Of a stretch of 64,000 bases of DNA, positions 10,022-19,630 are shown one piece after another. Under the pieces are notes generated by a model. That model searched no databases, was not told where the DNA came from, and saw only the letters and a program-made list of their open reading frames with translations. Numbering within the stretch: position 1 is the first letter of the stretch; every line of letters starts with the position of its first letter. The DNA is from Stenotrophomonas sp. 704A1 (GTDB taxonomy: Bacteria > Pseudomonadota > Gammaproteobacteria > Xanthomonadales > Xanthomonadaceae). The DNA is taken from NCBI RefSeq assembly GCF_030549525.1, contig NZ_CP130831.1, positions 1,885,501 through 1,949,500 of the forward strand. Reading direction: 5' to 3'. The translations under genes and the position numbers were made by a program.

Positions 10022-10654
10022 TCAGCCCACGCGCGTGCCGAAGATGCGGTCGCCAGCATCACCCAGGCCCGGCAGGATGTAGCCCTTGTCATTGAGCTGG
10101 GCATCGATCGCCGCGGTGTAGATCTCCACATCCGGGTGCACCGCTTTCACCGCCTCGATGCCTTCCGGTGCGGCCACCAGGAAGATGCCCTTGATGCGGC
10201 GCGCGCCGGCGCGCTTGAGCATGTCGATGGTGGCGATCAGGGTGCCGCCGGTGGCCAGCATCGGGTCCAGGATCAGCGCGTCGCGCTCCTCCAGGCGGCC
10301 GGTCAGGCGCTCGAAGTAGGGCACCGGCTGCAGGGTTTCCTCATCGCGCTGCAGGCCGACCACGCTCACCCGTGCAGCCGGGATCAGTGACAGCACACCA
10401 CTGAGCATGCCCAGGCCGGCGCGCAGGATCGGCACCACGGTGATCTTGGCCCCGGCGATGCGCTGCACCGTGACCGGGCCGGCCCAGCCGGGAAGGGTGT
10501 GCGGCTCGGTGTCCAGGTCGGCGGTGGCCTCGTAGGCCAGCAGCGTGCCCAGCTCGTTGGCCAGTTCGCGGAAATCCTTGGTGCTGAGCGCGGCGTTGCG
10601 CATCAGTCCGATCTTGTGCTGCACCAGCGGATGGCGCACTTCGACGATCTTCAT
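10022..10654 (-). CDS. upp: Uracil phosphoribosyltransferase
   Basis: Pyrimidine salvage enzyme: uracil plus PRPP gives UMP. It has 210 residues, the usual length. Seen: the PRPP-binding motif [19 protein letters not shown] (residues about 128-146), the substrate region [11 protein letters not shown], and the C-terminal [16 protein letters not shown] loop. It lies between convergent and divergent neighbours and is probably monocistronic. Confidence 0.97.
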   Translation of the reverse strand: MKIVEVRHPLVQHKIGLMRNAALSTKDFRELANELGTLLAYEATADLDTEPHTLPGWAGPVTVQRIAGAKITVVPILRAGLGMLSGVLSLIPAARVSVVGLQRDEETLQPVPYFERLTGRLEERDALILDPMLATGGTLIATIDMLKRAGARRIKGIFLVAAPEGIEAVKAVHPDVEIYTAAIDAQLNDKGYILPGLGDAGDRIFGTRVG

Positions 10655-10808
10655 GGGAGGGTCTGGGAAGAGGGGAGGTGCCCATTTTGCCTGAAGCCCG
10701 CACTGAAGCCGAACGCCGGCACGCGGGCGGCGCGGCCACCGGTGTCACGCCCATGCAACCTGCTGGACATACCGTGCTGACCCAATCTTTACACCGTTGG
10801 GGATAGCT

Positions 10809-13361
10809 GTGCAGAAGAAGAATACGCTGGGTCGCGCGATCAGCCTGTCGTTGCTGGTGATGGCCAGCCCGCCGGTGCTGGCAGCCGAAGCTGCCGCTGC
10901 AACCGGCGCGGTCGCCGCCGCAACGGAGCTGGACCGCATCGAAGTGCGCGCACAGCTGGAATCGCAGATCCGCGCGGTGGACCTGAAACGCAGCAGCGAT
11001 GCCATCGAGGATGCCGTGTCGTCCGACGCGCTCGGGCAGTACCCGGACAAGAACGTGGCCGAGTCGCTGCAGCGCCTGCCGGGCATCAGCGTGACCCGCG
11101 ACCAGGGCGAGGGCCGCTTCGTGGTGGTGCGTGGCCTGGATGCCAACCTCAACAGCGTCAGCGTCGATGGCATCGCCATCGGTACCCCGGAAGACTCCAG
11201 CCGTGCCGCACCGCTGGACGTGATTCCCTCCGACTCGACCGAACGCCTGCGCGTGGTCAAGTCGCCGACCCCGGACATGCCGGGCGACGCCATCGGTGGC
11301 GCGATCCTGGTGGAATCGGCCTCGGCGTTCGACCGTGACGGCCGCAGCCTGCGCGGCAAGATCGAGGCCAGCCACCAGCAGCTGTCCGGCGAGACCAGCC
11401 CGAAGGCGGCGTTCAACTACAGCGAAGTGTTCGCCGACACCTTCGGCGTTGCGCTGGGCGTGAACTACCAGAAGCGCAGCTTCGAATCGGACAACACCGA
11501 AGTGGAGTACGACGGCGAGGACGATGCGGCCCCGGGCGACGTCACCGCCATCAACCTGCAGAACCGCAAGTACGAGATCGAGCGCAAGCGCATTGGTGCC
11601 AACCTCAACCTGGACTGGCGCCCGAACGAAGACAGCCGCTACTACCTGCGCACCCTGTACAGCCAGTTCGATGACGCCGAAACACGCCAGCGCGTGATCT
11701 TCAATTTCGACGACGCCGACATGGTCCGCACCGGCACCGACCAGTACCGCCTGGACGACATGCCGGGCGATGCCATCGACAAGCGCATGCGCTACCGCAC
11801 CAAGGAAGAGAACACCCTGGCCGCCAGCCTCGGTGGTGAGAACCGGCTGACCAACGCGGTGGTCGATTACCGCGTCGGCTATACCCGTACCGAAGAGCGC
11901 GTGAACGACGAGATGGAAGCGCGCTTCTCGCTGGACGGTGACGACTTCAGCGGCACCCTGGACCAGCGCAGCCGCCTGCCGAGCTACCGCTTCGACAACC
12001 CGCAGTGGCTGGACAATGCGAACTACGCCTTCGACCGGTTCGTGCTTTCGCCCAAGCAGGTGAACGACAAGGAGCACAGCGCGCAGGTCAATGTGCGCTT
12101 CGATGGTGACAGCAGCAGCATCAAGTTCGGCCTGCTGGGCCGCTGGCGCGACCGCGACGTCAATGTCGATGAACGAGAACTGCGGGTGGGGCCCAAGGTG
12201 GCGCTGTCCAGCTGGACCACCGGTGCGCCCGAGCATCGCCACGGCACCCTCGGTGACGGCATGGATTCGGATGCGATGCGTGCGTTCTGGGCCGCCAACG
12301 GCAGCCAGTACAGCGCGCGTCCGCAGGACGTCGGGGCCAACGCGATGACCTCGCTGGAAGAGGATTACACCGCCAGCGAGGACATCTTCGCCAGCTACGT
12401 CATGGGCACCTGGGACATCGGGGCGCTGCGCGTCATCGGTGGCGTGCGCGTGGAGAACACCCGTTTCAAGGCGGAAGGCAACCAGGTCGACGTCGCCGCC
12501 AACGGCCGCAGTTACAGTGTCACCCCGCGGGTGGCCAACAGCAGCTACACCAATGTGCTGCCGGGCCTGCACCTGCGCTACGACGCGGCCGACGACTGGG
12601 TGCTGCGCGCGTCGGCCAACAAGACCGTCTCGCGCCCGTCGTTCGGCGATGTGTCGCCGCGCGTGGGCTACAGCCGTGGCGATGAGGAAGTGCGGCTGGG
12701 CAACCCGGAACTGGACCCCTACGAGTCGAAGAACATCGACCTGTCGGTGGAGAAGTACATCGGCAGCACCGGCATCGTCTCGCTGGGCCTGTTCCACAAG
12801 TCCATCGATGGCTACATCGTGCAGACCGTGCGCAGCAACGATCCGGCCTACGGCGGCTTCGACGTGACCCAGCCGATCAACGGCGACAAGGCCACCGTAC
12901 GCGGCGCCGAGTTCAACTGGCAGCAGCAGCTGGCCTTCCTGCCGGCCGGCCTGGACGGCCTGCTGGTGGGCGCCAGCGGCACCTGGCTGGATACCGAGTT
13001 CGATGCCGGCATCGAAGACCGCGCCGGGGAGGACTTCACCCTGCCGCGTGCCTCCAAGCATGTCTACAGCGCACACATCGGGTATGAGAAGTACGGCATC
13101 AGCACGCGCCTGGCTGCGGTGTACCGCAGCGAGTACCTGGACAGCATCGGCAAGGGGCGGGCGTTCGACATCTACGTGGCCCCCAACACCCAGCTCGATT
13201 TCTCGCTGGACTACCGGTTCAACGCACATGTCAGTGTGTACTTCGAAGCGCAGAACCTGCTGGACAAGCCGCTGGAGCTGTACCAGGGCTCCCGTTCGCG
13301 CACCCTGCAGATGGAAGAATACGGCCGCACCTATGCGCTGGGCCTGAAGGTGGCGCTGTGA
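10809..13361 (+). CDS. TonB-dependent outer-membrane receptor (phosphate-ester operon)
   Basis: A gated 22-strand outer-membrane transporter of about 850 residues. Seen: a signal peptide ending PPVLAAEA, a plug domain (YPDKNVAESLQRLPGISVTRDQGEGRF, VVVRGLDANLNSVSVDG), and the C-terminal barrel with terminal Leu after ALGLKVAL. A TonB box is not obvious; LDRIEV is the best candidate. It is first in a four-gene operon with a phytase-like lipoprotein, a phosphatase and a pyrophosphatase, which suggests uptake of an organic phosphate such as an inositol phosphate (inference). A TTG at 10797 is in frame; GTG 10809 is preferred because GGGGA precedes it. Confidence 0.9.
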   Translation: MQKKNTLGRAISLSLLVMASPPVLAAEAAAATGAVAAATELDRIEVRAQLESQIRAVDLKRSSDAIEDAVSSDALGQYPDKNVAESLQRLPGISVTRDQGEGRFVVVRGLDANLNSVSVDGIAIGTPEDSSRAAPLDVIPSDSTERLRVVKSPTPDMPGDAIGGAILVESASAFDRDGRSLRGKIEASHQQLSGETSPKAAFNYSEVFADTFGVALGVNYQKRSFESDNTEVEYDGEDDAAPGDVTAINLQNRKYEIERKRIGANLNLDWRPNEDSRYYLRTLYSQFDDAETRQRVIFNFDDADMVRTGTDQYRLDDMPGDAIDKRMRYRTKEENTLAASLGGENRLTNAVVDYRVGYTRTEERVNDEMEARFSLDGDDFSGTLDQRSRLPSYRFDNPQWLDNANYAFDRFVLSPKQVNDKEHSAQVNVRFDGDSSSIKFGLLGRWRDRDVNVDERELRVGPKVALSSWTTGAPEHRHGTLGDGMDSDAMRAFWAANGSQYSARPQDVGANAMTSLEEDYTASEDIFASYVMGTWDIGALRVIGGVRVENTRFKAEGNQVDVAANGRSYSVTPRVANSSYTNVLPGLHLRYDAADDWVLRASANKTVSRPSFGDVSPRVGYSRGDEEVRLGNPELDPYESKNIDLSVEKYIGSTGIVSLGLFHKSIDGYIVQTVRSNDPAYGGFDVTQPINGDKATVRGAEFNWQQQLAFLPAGLDGLLVGASGTWLDTEFDAGIEDRAGEDFTLPRASKHVYSAHIGYEKYGISTRLAAVYRSEYLDSIGKGRAFDIYVAPNTQLDFSLDYRFNAHVSVYFEAQNLLDKPLELYQGSRSRTLQMEEYGRTYALGLKVAL

Positions 13362-14479
13362 TGGGGCGTTGCACGACCCTGCTGGCCGCTGCGCTGCTCG
13401 CCGGCCTGGGAGCCGGCTGCACGCCGGCTACCGGCGAGCCGGCCGTCGCGCCCGCCGCCGCCCCGGTCACGACGGCGGCCCCGCGTGCGGTGGCCACCCT
13501 GGCCGAGGCGTTCCTGACCCCGATGACGCCGGCCGACAACATCGATTCGCCGGCGGCCTGGCAGGCTCCCGATGGCAAGACCTGGCTGATCGCCACGGCC
13601 AAGGCCACCGACAAGCTGGTGGTCTACGACGGCAGCAACGGCCAGCTGCTGCGCGATGTCGGCCGCCATGGGACCGGGCCGGGCCAGTTCGATCGGCCCA
13701 ATGGCATCGCCGTGACCGACGACCTGCTGTGGATCGTCGAGCGCGACAACCATCGCGTGCAGGTGCTCTCGCTGCCGGCGTTCACGCCGCTGGCGACGTT
13801 CGGTGCCGGCGATCTCCGCAAGCCGTACGGCCTCTGGGTGGATCGGCAGGGCGATGGCTACCGCGTCTATGTCACCGACTCCTGGGACAACGGCGAGGAC
13901 GCCCAGGGCAGGGACATCCTGCCGCCGCTGGCAGAGCTGGACAAGCGTGTACGCCAGTACCACGTCACCCGCGATGGCGCCAAGGTCGAAGCGACCCTGG
14001 CGGCCAGCATCGGTGACACCAGTGAAGCCGGCGCGCTGCGCGTGGTGGAGTCGATCTGGGGTGATCCGGCCAACGATCGCCTGCTGATCGCCGAGGAAGA
14101 CGAAAGCTACGCCAGCGAGTTCAAGGTCTACACCCTGGCCGGCCGCTTCACCGGCACCACCTTTGGCCGCGACGTGTTCAAGGCGCAGGCCGAGGGCGTG
14201 ATGCTGCGCACCTGCGGCAAGGACGGCTGGTGGATCACCACCGAGCAGGGCAAGCAGCGCAGCGTGTTCCACCTGTTCGACCGGCATACGCTGAAACACG
14301 TGGGGGCGTTCCAGGGCAATACCGTGGCCAATACCGATGGCATCTGGATGATGCAGCAGCCGACGCCGCGGTTCCGGCACGGCGCGCTGTACGCCGTGCA
14401 CGACGACCAGGGCGTGGTTGCGTTCGACTGGGAGCAGATCGCCCGCCAGCTGGCGCTGCCGTTGGAGTGTGGTTCGTGA
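13361..14479 (+). CDS. Beta-propeller phytase-like lipoprotein
   Basis: 372 residues, with a signal peptide and lipobox LGAGC. The mature protein contains the phytase-type first blade NIDSPAAW, then TWLIATAKATDKLVVYDGSNGQLL, followed by NHL-like repeats (FDRPNGIAV, RDNHRVQVL, LRKPYGLWVD). Beta-propeller phytases release phosphate from phytate using bound calcium. The Asp/Glu-rich calcium sites cannot be checked without alignment, so esterase-like or NHL-repeat alternatives remain. Its ATG overlaps the receptor stop (TGATG) and its stop overlaps the next start (GTGA), so it is firmly in the operon. Confidence 0.82.
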   Translation: MGRCTTLLAAALLAGLGAGCTPATGEPAVAPAAAPVTTAAPRAVATLAEAFLTPMTPADNIDSPAAWQAPDGKTWLIATAKATDKLVVYDGSNGQLLRDVGRHGTGPGQFDRPNGIAVTDDLLWIVERDNHRVQVLSLPAFTPLATFGAGDLRKPYGLWVDRQGDGYRVYVTDSWDNGEDAQGRDILPPLAELDKRVRQYHVTRDGAKVEATLAASIGDTSEAGALRVVESIWGDPANDRLLIAEEDESYASEFKVYTLAGRFTGTTFGRDVFKAQAEGVMLRTCGKDGWWITTEQGKQRSVFHLFDRHTLKHVGAFQGNTVANTDGIWMMQQPTPRFRHGALYAVHDDQGVVAFDWEQIARQLALPLECGS

Positions 14480-15840
14480 GTGCGCGGCAGATGCGCGCGC
14501 TGGTCGCTGGCGCGCTGCTGGCGCTGCCGGCGCTGGCGTTCGCCGCCGTCGAGCCCAACACCCAGGTGCCCGCAGGCAGCCGCTACTACGCAGCGAGCCC
14601 CGTGCCGGACCGCATCGTCGCCTCGCCCGCGGTCGATCCCAGCCGTGGCTTCGCGGTCGCCTGGCGCACCGATGGCAGTGTGCAGGCGCCGTTGCTGGAG
14701 ATCGCCCTGGCCGGGGATTCGCCGGCCATCGAGGGCATCCGCCAGGTCCGCGCGACAACCCGGGAACTGCAGACCGAGAACGGGCGCTCGCACCATCATC
14801 GTGCCGAGATCGATGGCCTGCAGCCCGATACGCTCTATGTCTACCGCGTCCAGGGCAATGGCAGCTGGAGTGCCTGGAACCAGCTGCGCACGCTGGCGGC
14901 GGCCGACCAGCCGCTGACCCTGCTGTACTTCGGGGATACCCAAAACAAGAACGTCAGCCATGTCAGCCGTGTGGTGCGCGCGGCACAGAAGGCGGCACCG
15001 GATGTACGGCTCAGCCTGTTCGCTGGCGATCTTGTCAGCGGAGGCGACAACATGGACGACAGCGAATGGGGCGAGTGGTTCGCCGCCACCGCGTGGCTGG
15101 CACAGGAAACGCTGGTGGCGCCGGCGATCGGCAACCACGAGTACTTCGAGGAGTTCGAGGACACGCCGCAGGAACGTCGCGTGCTGGGCCGCCACTGGCC
15201 GGTGACCTTCGCGCTGCCTGCCAATGGTGCCGATGCGGCGGCCAGCAGCAGCTACTGGTTCGACGCGCAGGGCGTGCGCGTGGTTGTGGTCGACGGTACC
15301 TCCGCGCTGGACCTGGGGACCGCCAGCGCGCAGGCGCAGTGGCTGGACTCGGTGCTGGCCGGCCACCGCCAGCCGTGGACCGTGGTGCTGCTGCACCAGC
15401 CGTTCTATTCGCCGCGCGCAGGCCGCGAGAATGCCGCGCTGCGTGACGTGCTGTTGCCGGTGGTGCGTCGTCACAAGGTGGACCTGGTGCTGCAGGGCCA
15501 TGACCACACCTATGGCCGTCGTGGTGAGGGGCAGGCGGCGACGCCGCAGTACGTGGTCACCGTGGCCGGCCCGAAGCAGTACCGGTTGTCCGACGAGGCG
15601 CGCAGCACCATGAACCCGGTCGGCGAAGACACCCAGCTGTTTCAGGTGCTGCGCGTCGATCCGCAGCATCTGCGCTACGAAGCACGCACCGTGACCGGAC
15701 GCCTGTACGACGCCTTCGAACTGCGCCGGGATGCGGCCGGTGGCAAGCAGCGCACCGAGCTGACCGAGGGCCGTATCGCGCCGCGCGACTGTGCGCGTGC
15801 GCAGACCGGCAAGGGGCGCACGGACCGATGCTGGGAATGA
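14476..15840 (+). CDS. Exported purple-acid-phosphatase-like metallophosphoesterase
   Basis: 454 residues with a signal peptide (ALLALPALAFAA). An N-terminal fibronectin-III-like domain (about 40-135) precedes a calcineurin-fold domain with all metal motifs in order: FGDTQNKN, AGDLVSGGDN, GNHEYF, LLHQPFY and QGHDHTYGR. It should remove phosphate from organic monoesters in the periplasm. The GTG start at 14476 is preceded by GGAG and overlaps the phytase-like stop; an in-frame ATG lies at 14491. Its place between phytase-like and pyrophosphatase genes fits stepwise release of phosphate. Confidence 0.9.
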   Translation: MSARQMRALVAGALLALPALAFAAVEPNTQVPAGSRYYAASPVPDRIVASPAVDPSRGFAVAWRTDGSVQAPLLEIALAGDSPAIEGIRQVRATTRELQTENGRSHHHRAEIDGLQPDTLYVYRVQGNGSWSAWNQLRTLAAADQPLTLLYFGDTQNKNVSHVSRVVRAAQKAAPDVRLSLFAGDLVSGGDNMDDSEWGEWFAATAWLAQETLVAPAIGNHEYFEEFEDTPQERRVLGRHWPVTFALPANGADAAASSSYWFDAQGVRVVVVDGTSALDLGTASAQAQWLDSVLAGHRQPWTVVLLHQPFYSPRAGRENAALRDVLLPVVRRHKVDLVLQGHDHTYGRRGEGQAATPQYVVTVAGPKQYRLSDEARSTMNPVGEDTQLFQVLRVDPQHLRYEARTVTGRLYDAFELRRDAAGGKQRTELTEGRIAPRDCARAQTGKGRTDRCWE

Positions 15841-15850
15841 GGACAGACCG

Positions 15851-16465
15851 ATGAGCAGTTCCCGACGCGTGTTTCCGTTGGCGGCCATCGCCGGCGCCTT
15901 GCTGCTGCTGGCCGGCGCGGTAGCCGCTGCGGACGCGGTACTGCACCCGTTCCTGGTCGCGCAGCCGGCACAGGCGCCGGCCGAAGTGAACCTGGCGGTG
16001 GAGATTCCGGCCGGTGGGTTCACCAAGTACGAGATCAAGGAGGACGGTCTGCTGCATGTGGACCGCTTCCAGTCGATGCCGGTCGCCTATCCCGCCAACT
16101 ACGGCTCGATGCCACGCACCCTGGCCGGTGACAACGATCCGCTGGACGCGCTGGTACTGACCCGCGAGCCGCTGCACCCGGGGGTGATCGTGCGCTTCCG
16201 GCCGATCGGCTTCCTGAAGATGATCGACGGCGGCGAACGTGACGAGAAGGTCATCGGCGTGCCGACCGACACGGTCGACCCGACCTACGCCAGCATCCGC
16301 GAGCTGACCGACCTGCCGGCGATCGAGCGGCAGCGCATCGAGGCGTTCTTCCGCGTCTACAAGGACCTGCCGGGCGGGCGCAATCCCGTGCAGCTCAACG
16401 GCTGGGGCACTGCCGCCGAGGCCCGCGCGCTGATCACTGAAGCGATGGAACGGTTCGAGCGATAG
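15851..16465 (+). CDS. Exported inorganic pyrophosphatase
   Basis: Family I pyrophosphatase, splitting PPi to two phosphates. It has 204 residues. The family signature GDNDPLDALVL is intact, with FTKYEIKEDGLLHVDRF and PANYGSMP before it, and the GVIVRFRPIGFLKMIDGGERDEKVIGV core after it. Unlike the usual cytosolic enzyme, it starts with a hydrophobic signal (PLAAIAGALLLLAGAVAAADA), so it acts outside the cytoplasm. GAGGA lies about 9 bases before ATG 15851. It is last in the operon with the receptor, phytase-like and phosphatase genes. Confidence 0.92.
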   Translation: MSSSRRVFPLAAIAGALLLLAGAVAAADAVLHPFLVAQPAQAPAEVNLAVEIPAGGFTKYEIKEDGLLHVDRFQSMPVAYPANYGSMPRTLAGDNDPLDALVLTREPLHPGVIVRFRPIGFLKMIDGGERDEKVIGVPTDTVDPTYASIRELTDLPAIERQRIEAFFRVYKDLPGGRNPVQLNGWGTAAEARALITEAMERFER

Positions 16466-16516
16466 CGCCGTGCCATGCAGGGCCACGGCCCGCGGCATTG
16501 CAGGCTACGCGTGGCT

Positions 16517-17101
16517 TCAGTGGCGCAGCGTCTCCAGCAGGTACTCCGCGCGCAGGCGGCTGCCCAGCACCTGCGCGACCGCCTGCAGCGCCGCTTCGGC
16601 GTGCACGGTGCGGATGCCGCCGTCATCGTCATCGCTGTACAGATCGTCCCCGGCATCGGCGTAGACCGCGCCAGCGGCGGCCAGAACGGCCATCAGCGTG
16701 GGCACGTCGTCGACCAACGCGTCGGCGTCCCACCGGCCGCAGCCATGGCGGGCGAACAGGACGCGCCCGTCCTCGATGTCGAGGATCAGCGGGTCCGCGC
16801 TGCGGTCGGCGATCACCAGCCACTGCGGCGGCCAGTCACCGATCCTTTCGCCGCTGTTGCCATCCCATCGGTAGCCAGCCTGATGCTCCCACAGCCGCTG
16901 CAGCGGCGGCAGCCAGACCTCCAGGCCAGGAACGGTGACGCCCGAAGGGCCCCGCTCCGCACTCACGATCGTGCCGTACGGCCCCACCTGCGCATAGAAC
17001 GTGGCCAGCACCGGCGGCAACGGAAACGGCCCCTGCCATGCGTCGCTGGCCTGTGCCTGCAGGGTGCCGAAGCGGGCAAATCGGCTGCGGAGATCTTCCA
17101 T
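16517..17101 (-). CDS. SMI1/KNR4 (SUKH)-like protein
   Basis: 194 residues, cytosolic. The central part shows the SMI1/KNR4 pattern: LPPVLATFYAQVGPYG, then a W-rich segment and WLVIADRSADPLILDIEDGRVLFARHG. Proteins of this superfamily often serve as immunity partners of contact-dependent toxins, but no toxin gene lies nearby, so the role is open. A short acidic run (DLYSDDDDGG) sits near the C-terminus. The start at 17101 fits the family better than upstream options, which run into phrB on the other strand. Confidence 0.72.
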   Translation of the reverse strand: MEDLRSRFARFGTLQAQASDAWQGPFPLPPVLATFYAQVGPYGTIVSAERGPSGVTVPGLEVWLPPLQRLWEHQAGYRWDGNSGERIGDWPPQWLVIADRSADPLILDIEDGRVLFARHGCGRWDADALVDDVPTLMAVLAAAGAVYADAGDDLYSDDDDGGIRTVHAEAALQAVAQVLGSRLRAEYLLETLRH

Positions 17102-17208
17102 GACAGTTCGCGCTGAAGGAGCCAGCGCGCAGCCTAGCAGACGCGCAGCAGCGGACTGCACGCACGCGCTGCCTTCACCGTCGCTGGCTATCATGTGCGC
17201 CTTCCACA

Positions 17209-18639
17209 ATGAAGGCGGTGCGTGTGTCGGTAGCGTTGCTCTGGTTCCGCCGTGATCTGCGCCTGCAGGACAACCCGGCCCTGCAGGCCGCGCTGGACGC
17301 TGGCCACGACGTGGTGCCGGTCTACATCCACGCGCCCCACGAGGAAGGCGAGTGGGCACCCGGTGCGGCCTCTGACGCGTGGCGGCATCGTTCGCTGGCC
17401 GCGCTGGATGCGCAACTGCGTGCACGCGGCTCGGCGCTGGTGCTGCGCGCCGGCGACAGCCTGCCGACCCTGCAGGCGTTGATCGCCCAGACCGGTGCCG
17501 AAGCGGTGTACTGGAACCGCAAGTACGAACCGGCGACCCAGCCACGCGATGCCACCATCAAGCGCACGCTGCGCGAGCAGGGCATCGATGCACAGAGCTG
17601 CAATGGCAGCCTGTTGTTCGAGCCGTGGGACATCGCCACCCAGCAGGGCCAGCCGTACAAGGTGTTTACCCCGTACTGGCGCACTGTGCTCAGCCACTGG
17701 CGCCTGCCCGCGCCGCAGGCGGCACCGCAGACCCTGCCGGCGCACACGGTGGACAGCCTGGCGCTGGATGACCTGGCGCTGGCCCCCACGCTCGACTGGG
17801 ACGCCGGCTTCTGGCAGCACTGGCAGCCGGGCGAGGCCGGGGCGCTGGAGGCACTGTCGGTGTTCGAGGACGGTGCGTTGCGTGGCTATCGCGAGCAGCG
17901 CGACCTGCCGGACCGGGTCGGGACCTCGCGGCTGTCGCCGCACCTGCATTTCGGCGAGATCGCCCCCTGGCGCATCGCCCATGCGCTGGAACGGCTGCGC
18001 AGCGCCGGCACCGATGCCGACATCGACGGGTATCTGCGCCAGCTCGGCTGGCGTGATTTCGCCTACCACCTGCTGCATCACTTCCCGAAGACGCCGAGCG
18101 ACAACCTCAATCCGCGCTTTGATCGCTTTGCATGGGCTGCGCCCAGCCCGGCCCAGCTGCACGCCTGGCAGCGCGGCAACACCGGCGTGCCGATCGTCGA
18201 TGCGGGTCTGCGCGAGTTGTGGCACACCGGCTACATGCACAACCGGGTGCGCATGATCGTCGCCAGCTACCTGTGCAAGCACCTGCGCGCACATTGGCTG
18301 CACGGCGCGCGCTGGTTCTGGGACACGCTGGTCGATGCCGACCTGGCCAACAACACGATGGGCTGGCAGTGGGTGGCCGGGACCGGCGCCGACGCCGCGC
18401 CGTATTTCCGCGTGTTCAATCCGGTGACCCAGGCCGAGAAGTTCGACCCGCAGGCCCGCTACATCACGCGCTGGGTGCCGGAGCTGGCCGCGCTGCCGGT
18501 CAAGGCGCGCTTCGCGCCGTGGCAGCACCCGCAGCTGCTGGCCGAACGGGCAGCGGCCTATCCGCGTACCCCGCTGGTGGACCTGGCGACCGGCCGGGAC
18601 GCCGCGCTGGCCGCCTACCGCCAGTCGGCAGCGGGGTAA
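17209..18639 (+). CDS. phrB: Deoxyribodipyrimidine photolyase
   Basis: Light-driven repair of cyclobutane pyrimidine dimers using FADH- and an antenna cofactor. It has 476 residues. Seen: ALLWFRRDLRLQDNPALQAAL, the antenna domain, the FAD-binding helical domain with GTSRLSPHLHFGEI, GWRDFAYHLLHHFP, and the class I motifs MHNRVRMIVASYL and DLANNTMGWQWVAGTGADAAPYFRVFNP. ATG 17209 is annotated; GTG 17224 (giving MSVALLWFRRDLR) matches typical class I starts and has GAAGGCGG upstream, so it is a real alternative. Confidence 0.96.
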   Translation: MKAVRVSVALLWFRRDLRLQDNPALQAALDAGHDVVPVYIHAPHEEGEWAPGAASDAWRHRSLAALDAQLRARGSALVLRAGDSLPTLQALIAQTGAEAVYWNRKYEPATQPRDATIKRTLREQGIDAQSCNGSLLFEPWDIATQQGQPYKVFTPYWRTVLSHWRLPAPQAAPQTLPAHTVDSLALDDLALAPTLDWDAGFWQHWQPGEAGALEALSVFEDGALRGYREQRDLPDRVGTSRLSPHLHFGEIAPWRIAHALERLRSAGTDADIDGYLRQLGWRDFAYHLLHHFPKTPSDNLNPRFDRFAWAAPSPAQLHAWQRGNTGVPIVDAGLRELWHTGYMHNRVRMIVASYLCKHLRAHWLHGARWFWDTLVDADLANNTMGWQWVAGTGADAAPYFRVFNPVTQAEKFDPQARYITRWVPELAALPVKARFAPWQHPQLLAERAAAYPRTPLVDLATGRDAALAAYRQSAAG

Positions 18640-18781
18640 AGCGCTGGCTGAGCGGTCCAGACAGCTAGCTGAACACGACCCCGTCAGCCGACCCGATCAT
18701 CATCCCGACATCGCGTCCGGCTGTTTATCCTCTTGGCCGCCCGCAAGCCGCCGGCCCGACCGGAAACCAAGGAGAACACCC

Positions 18782-19477
18782 ATGATCCGCAACACCACCC
18801 GCAACGTCGCACTGGCCCTGATGAGTGCGGCCGTCCTGTCGGCCTGCGCCACCGGCGGCTCCTATGTGCAGAGCGATCAGTACGGCAACCCGACCGAGCA
18901 GCAGAACCGCACCGGCCGCAACGCGCTGATCGGTACCGCCATCGGCGTGGCTGCTGGCCTGTTGACCGGTGACAGCGCCACCGAACGCCGCCAGCATGCG
19001 CTGATCGGTGCCGGTATCGGTGCACTGAGCGGCGCCGCCGTGGGCCAGTACCAGGACCGCCAGGAACGCGCGCTGCGCGAGCGCACCGCCAATACCGGCA
19101 TCGACGTCGAGCGCCAGGGCGACAACATCATGTTGAACCTGCCCGACGGCATCACCTTCGATTTCGGCAAGTCGGCGCTGAAGCCGCAGTTCTACGGTTC
19201 GCTCAATGGCGTTGCCGGTACGCTGCGTGAGTACAACCAGACCATGATCGAAGTGGTCGGCCACACCGACAGCATCGGCAGCGATGCGGTCAACAACCGC
19301 CTGTCCAAGGAACGTGCCGATTCGGTCGCGCAGTACCTGATCGGGCAGGGCGTGCAGAGCGTGCGCATCGAAACCCTGGGTGCCGGCAAGTCCTACCCGA
19401 TTGCCGACAACAGCACCGATGCCGGCCGTGCCAAGAACCGTCGCGTCGAGATCCGCGTGATTCCGCTGAAGCAGTAA
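18782..19477 (+). CDS. OmpA-family lipoprotein with glycine-zipper domain (YiaD-like)
   Basis: 231 residues. Signal peptide with lipobox LSAC (Cys about residue 22). A glycine-zipper region follows (IGTAIGVAAGLLTG, IGAGIGALSGAAVG, residues about 50-85). The C-terminal OmpA-like peptidoglycan-binding domain (about 115-231) has the FDFGKSALKP opening and the VVGHTDSIGSDAVNNRLSKERADSV motif. It should tether the outer membrane to peptidoglycan. GGAG precedes the ATG and a strong terminator follows, so it is likely a single-gene transcript. Confidence 0.93.
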   Translation: MIRNTTRNVALALMSAAVLSACATGGSYVQSDQYGNPTEQQNRTGRNALIGTAIGVAAGLLTGDSATERRQHALIGAGIGALSGAAVGQYQDRQERALRERTANTGIDVERQGDNIMLNLPDGITFDFGKSALKPQFYGSLNGVAGTLREYNQTMIEVVGHTDSIGSDAVNNRLSKERADSVAQYLIGQGVQSVRIETLGAGKSYPIADNSTDAGRAKNRRVEIRVIPLKQ

Positions 19478-19522
19478 CGCACAGCGCTGCTGCTCGAGCC
19501 GGTCCGGCCATCGGCCGGAACG

Positions 19523-19551
19523 AAAATGCCGCCCTTGCAGGCGGCATTTTT
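19523..19551 (+). terminator. Intrinsic terminator after the OmpA-like gene
   Basis: Perfect 11-bp stem AAAATGCCGCC / GGCGGCATTTT with 6-nt loop and a T-run, giving a strong rho-independent terminator. Because it is flanked by A's as well as T's it may also stop the convergent smeRv transcript. Confidence 0.92.
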
Positions 19552-19630
19552 GTGGGTTCCGAACGTTGCCCGGCACGCCCACAGCGCAGAAACCTGCATC
19601 AGGTCCACGCCATGCGTGGATACCCGCGGT

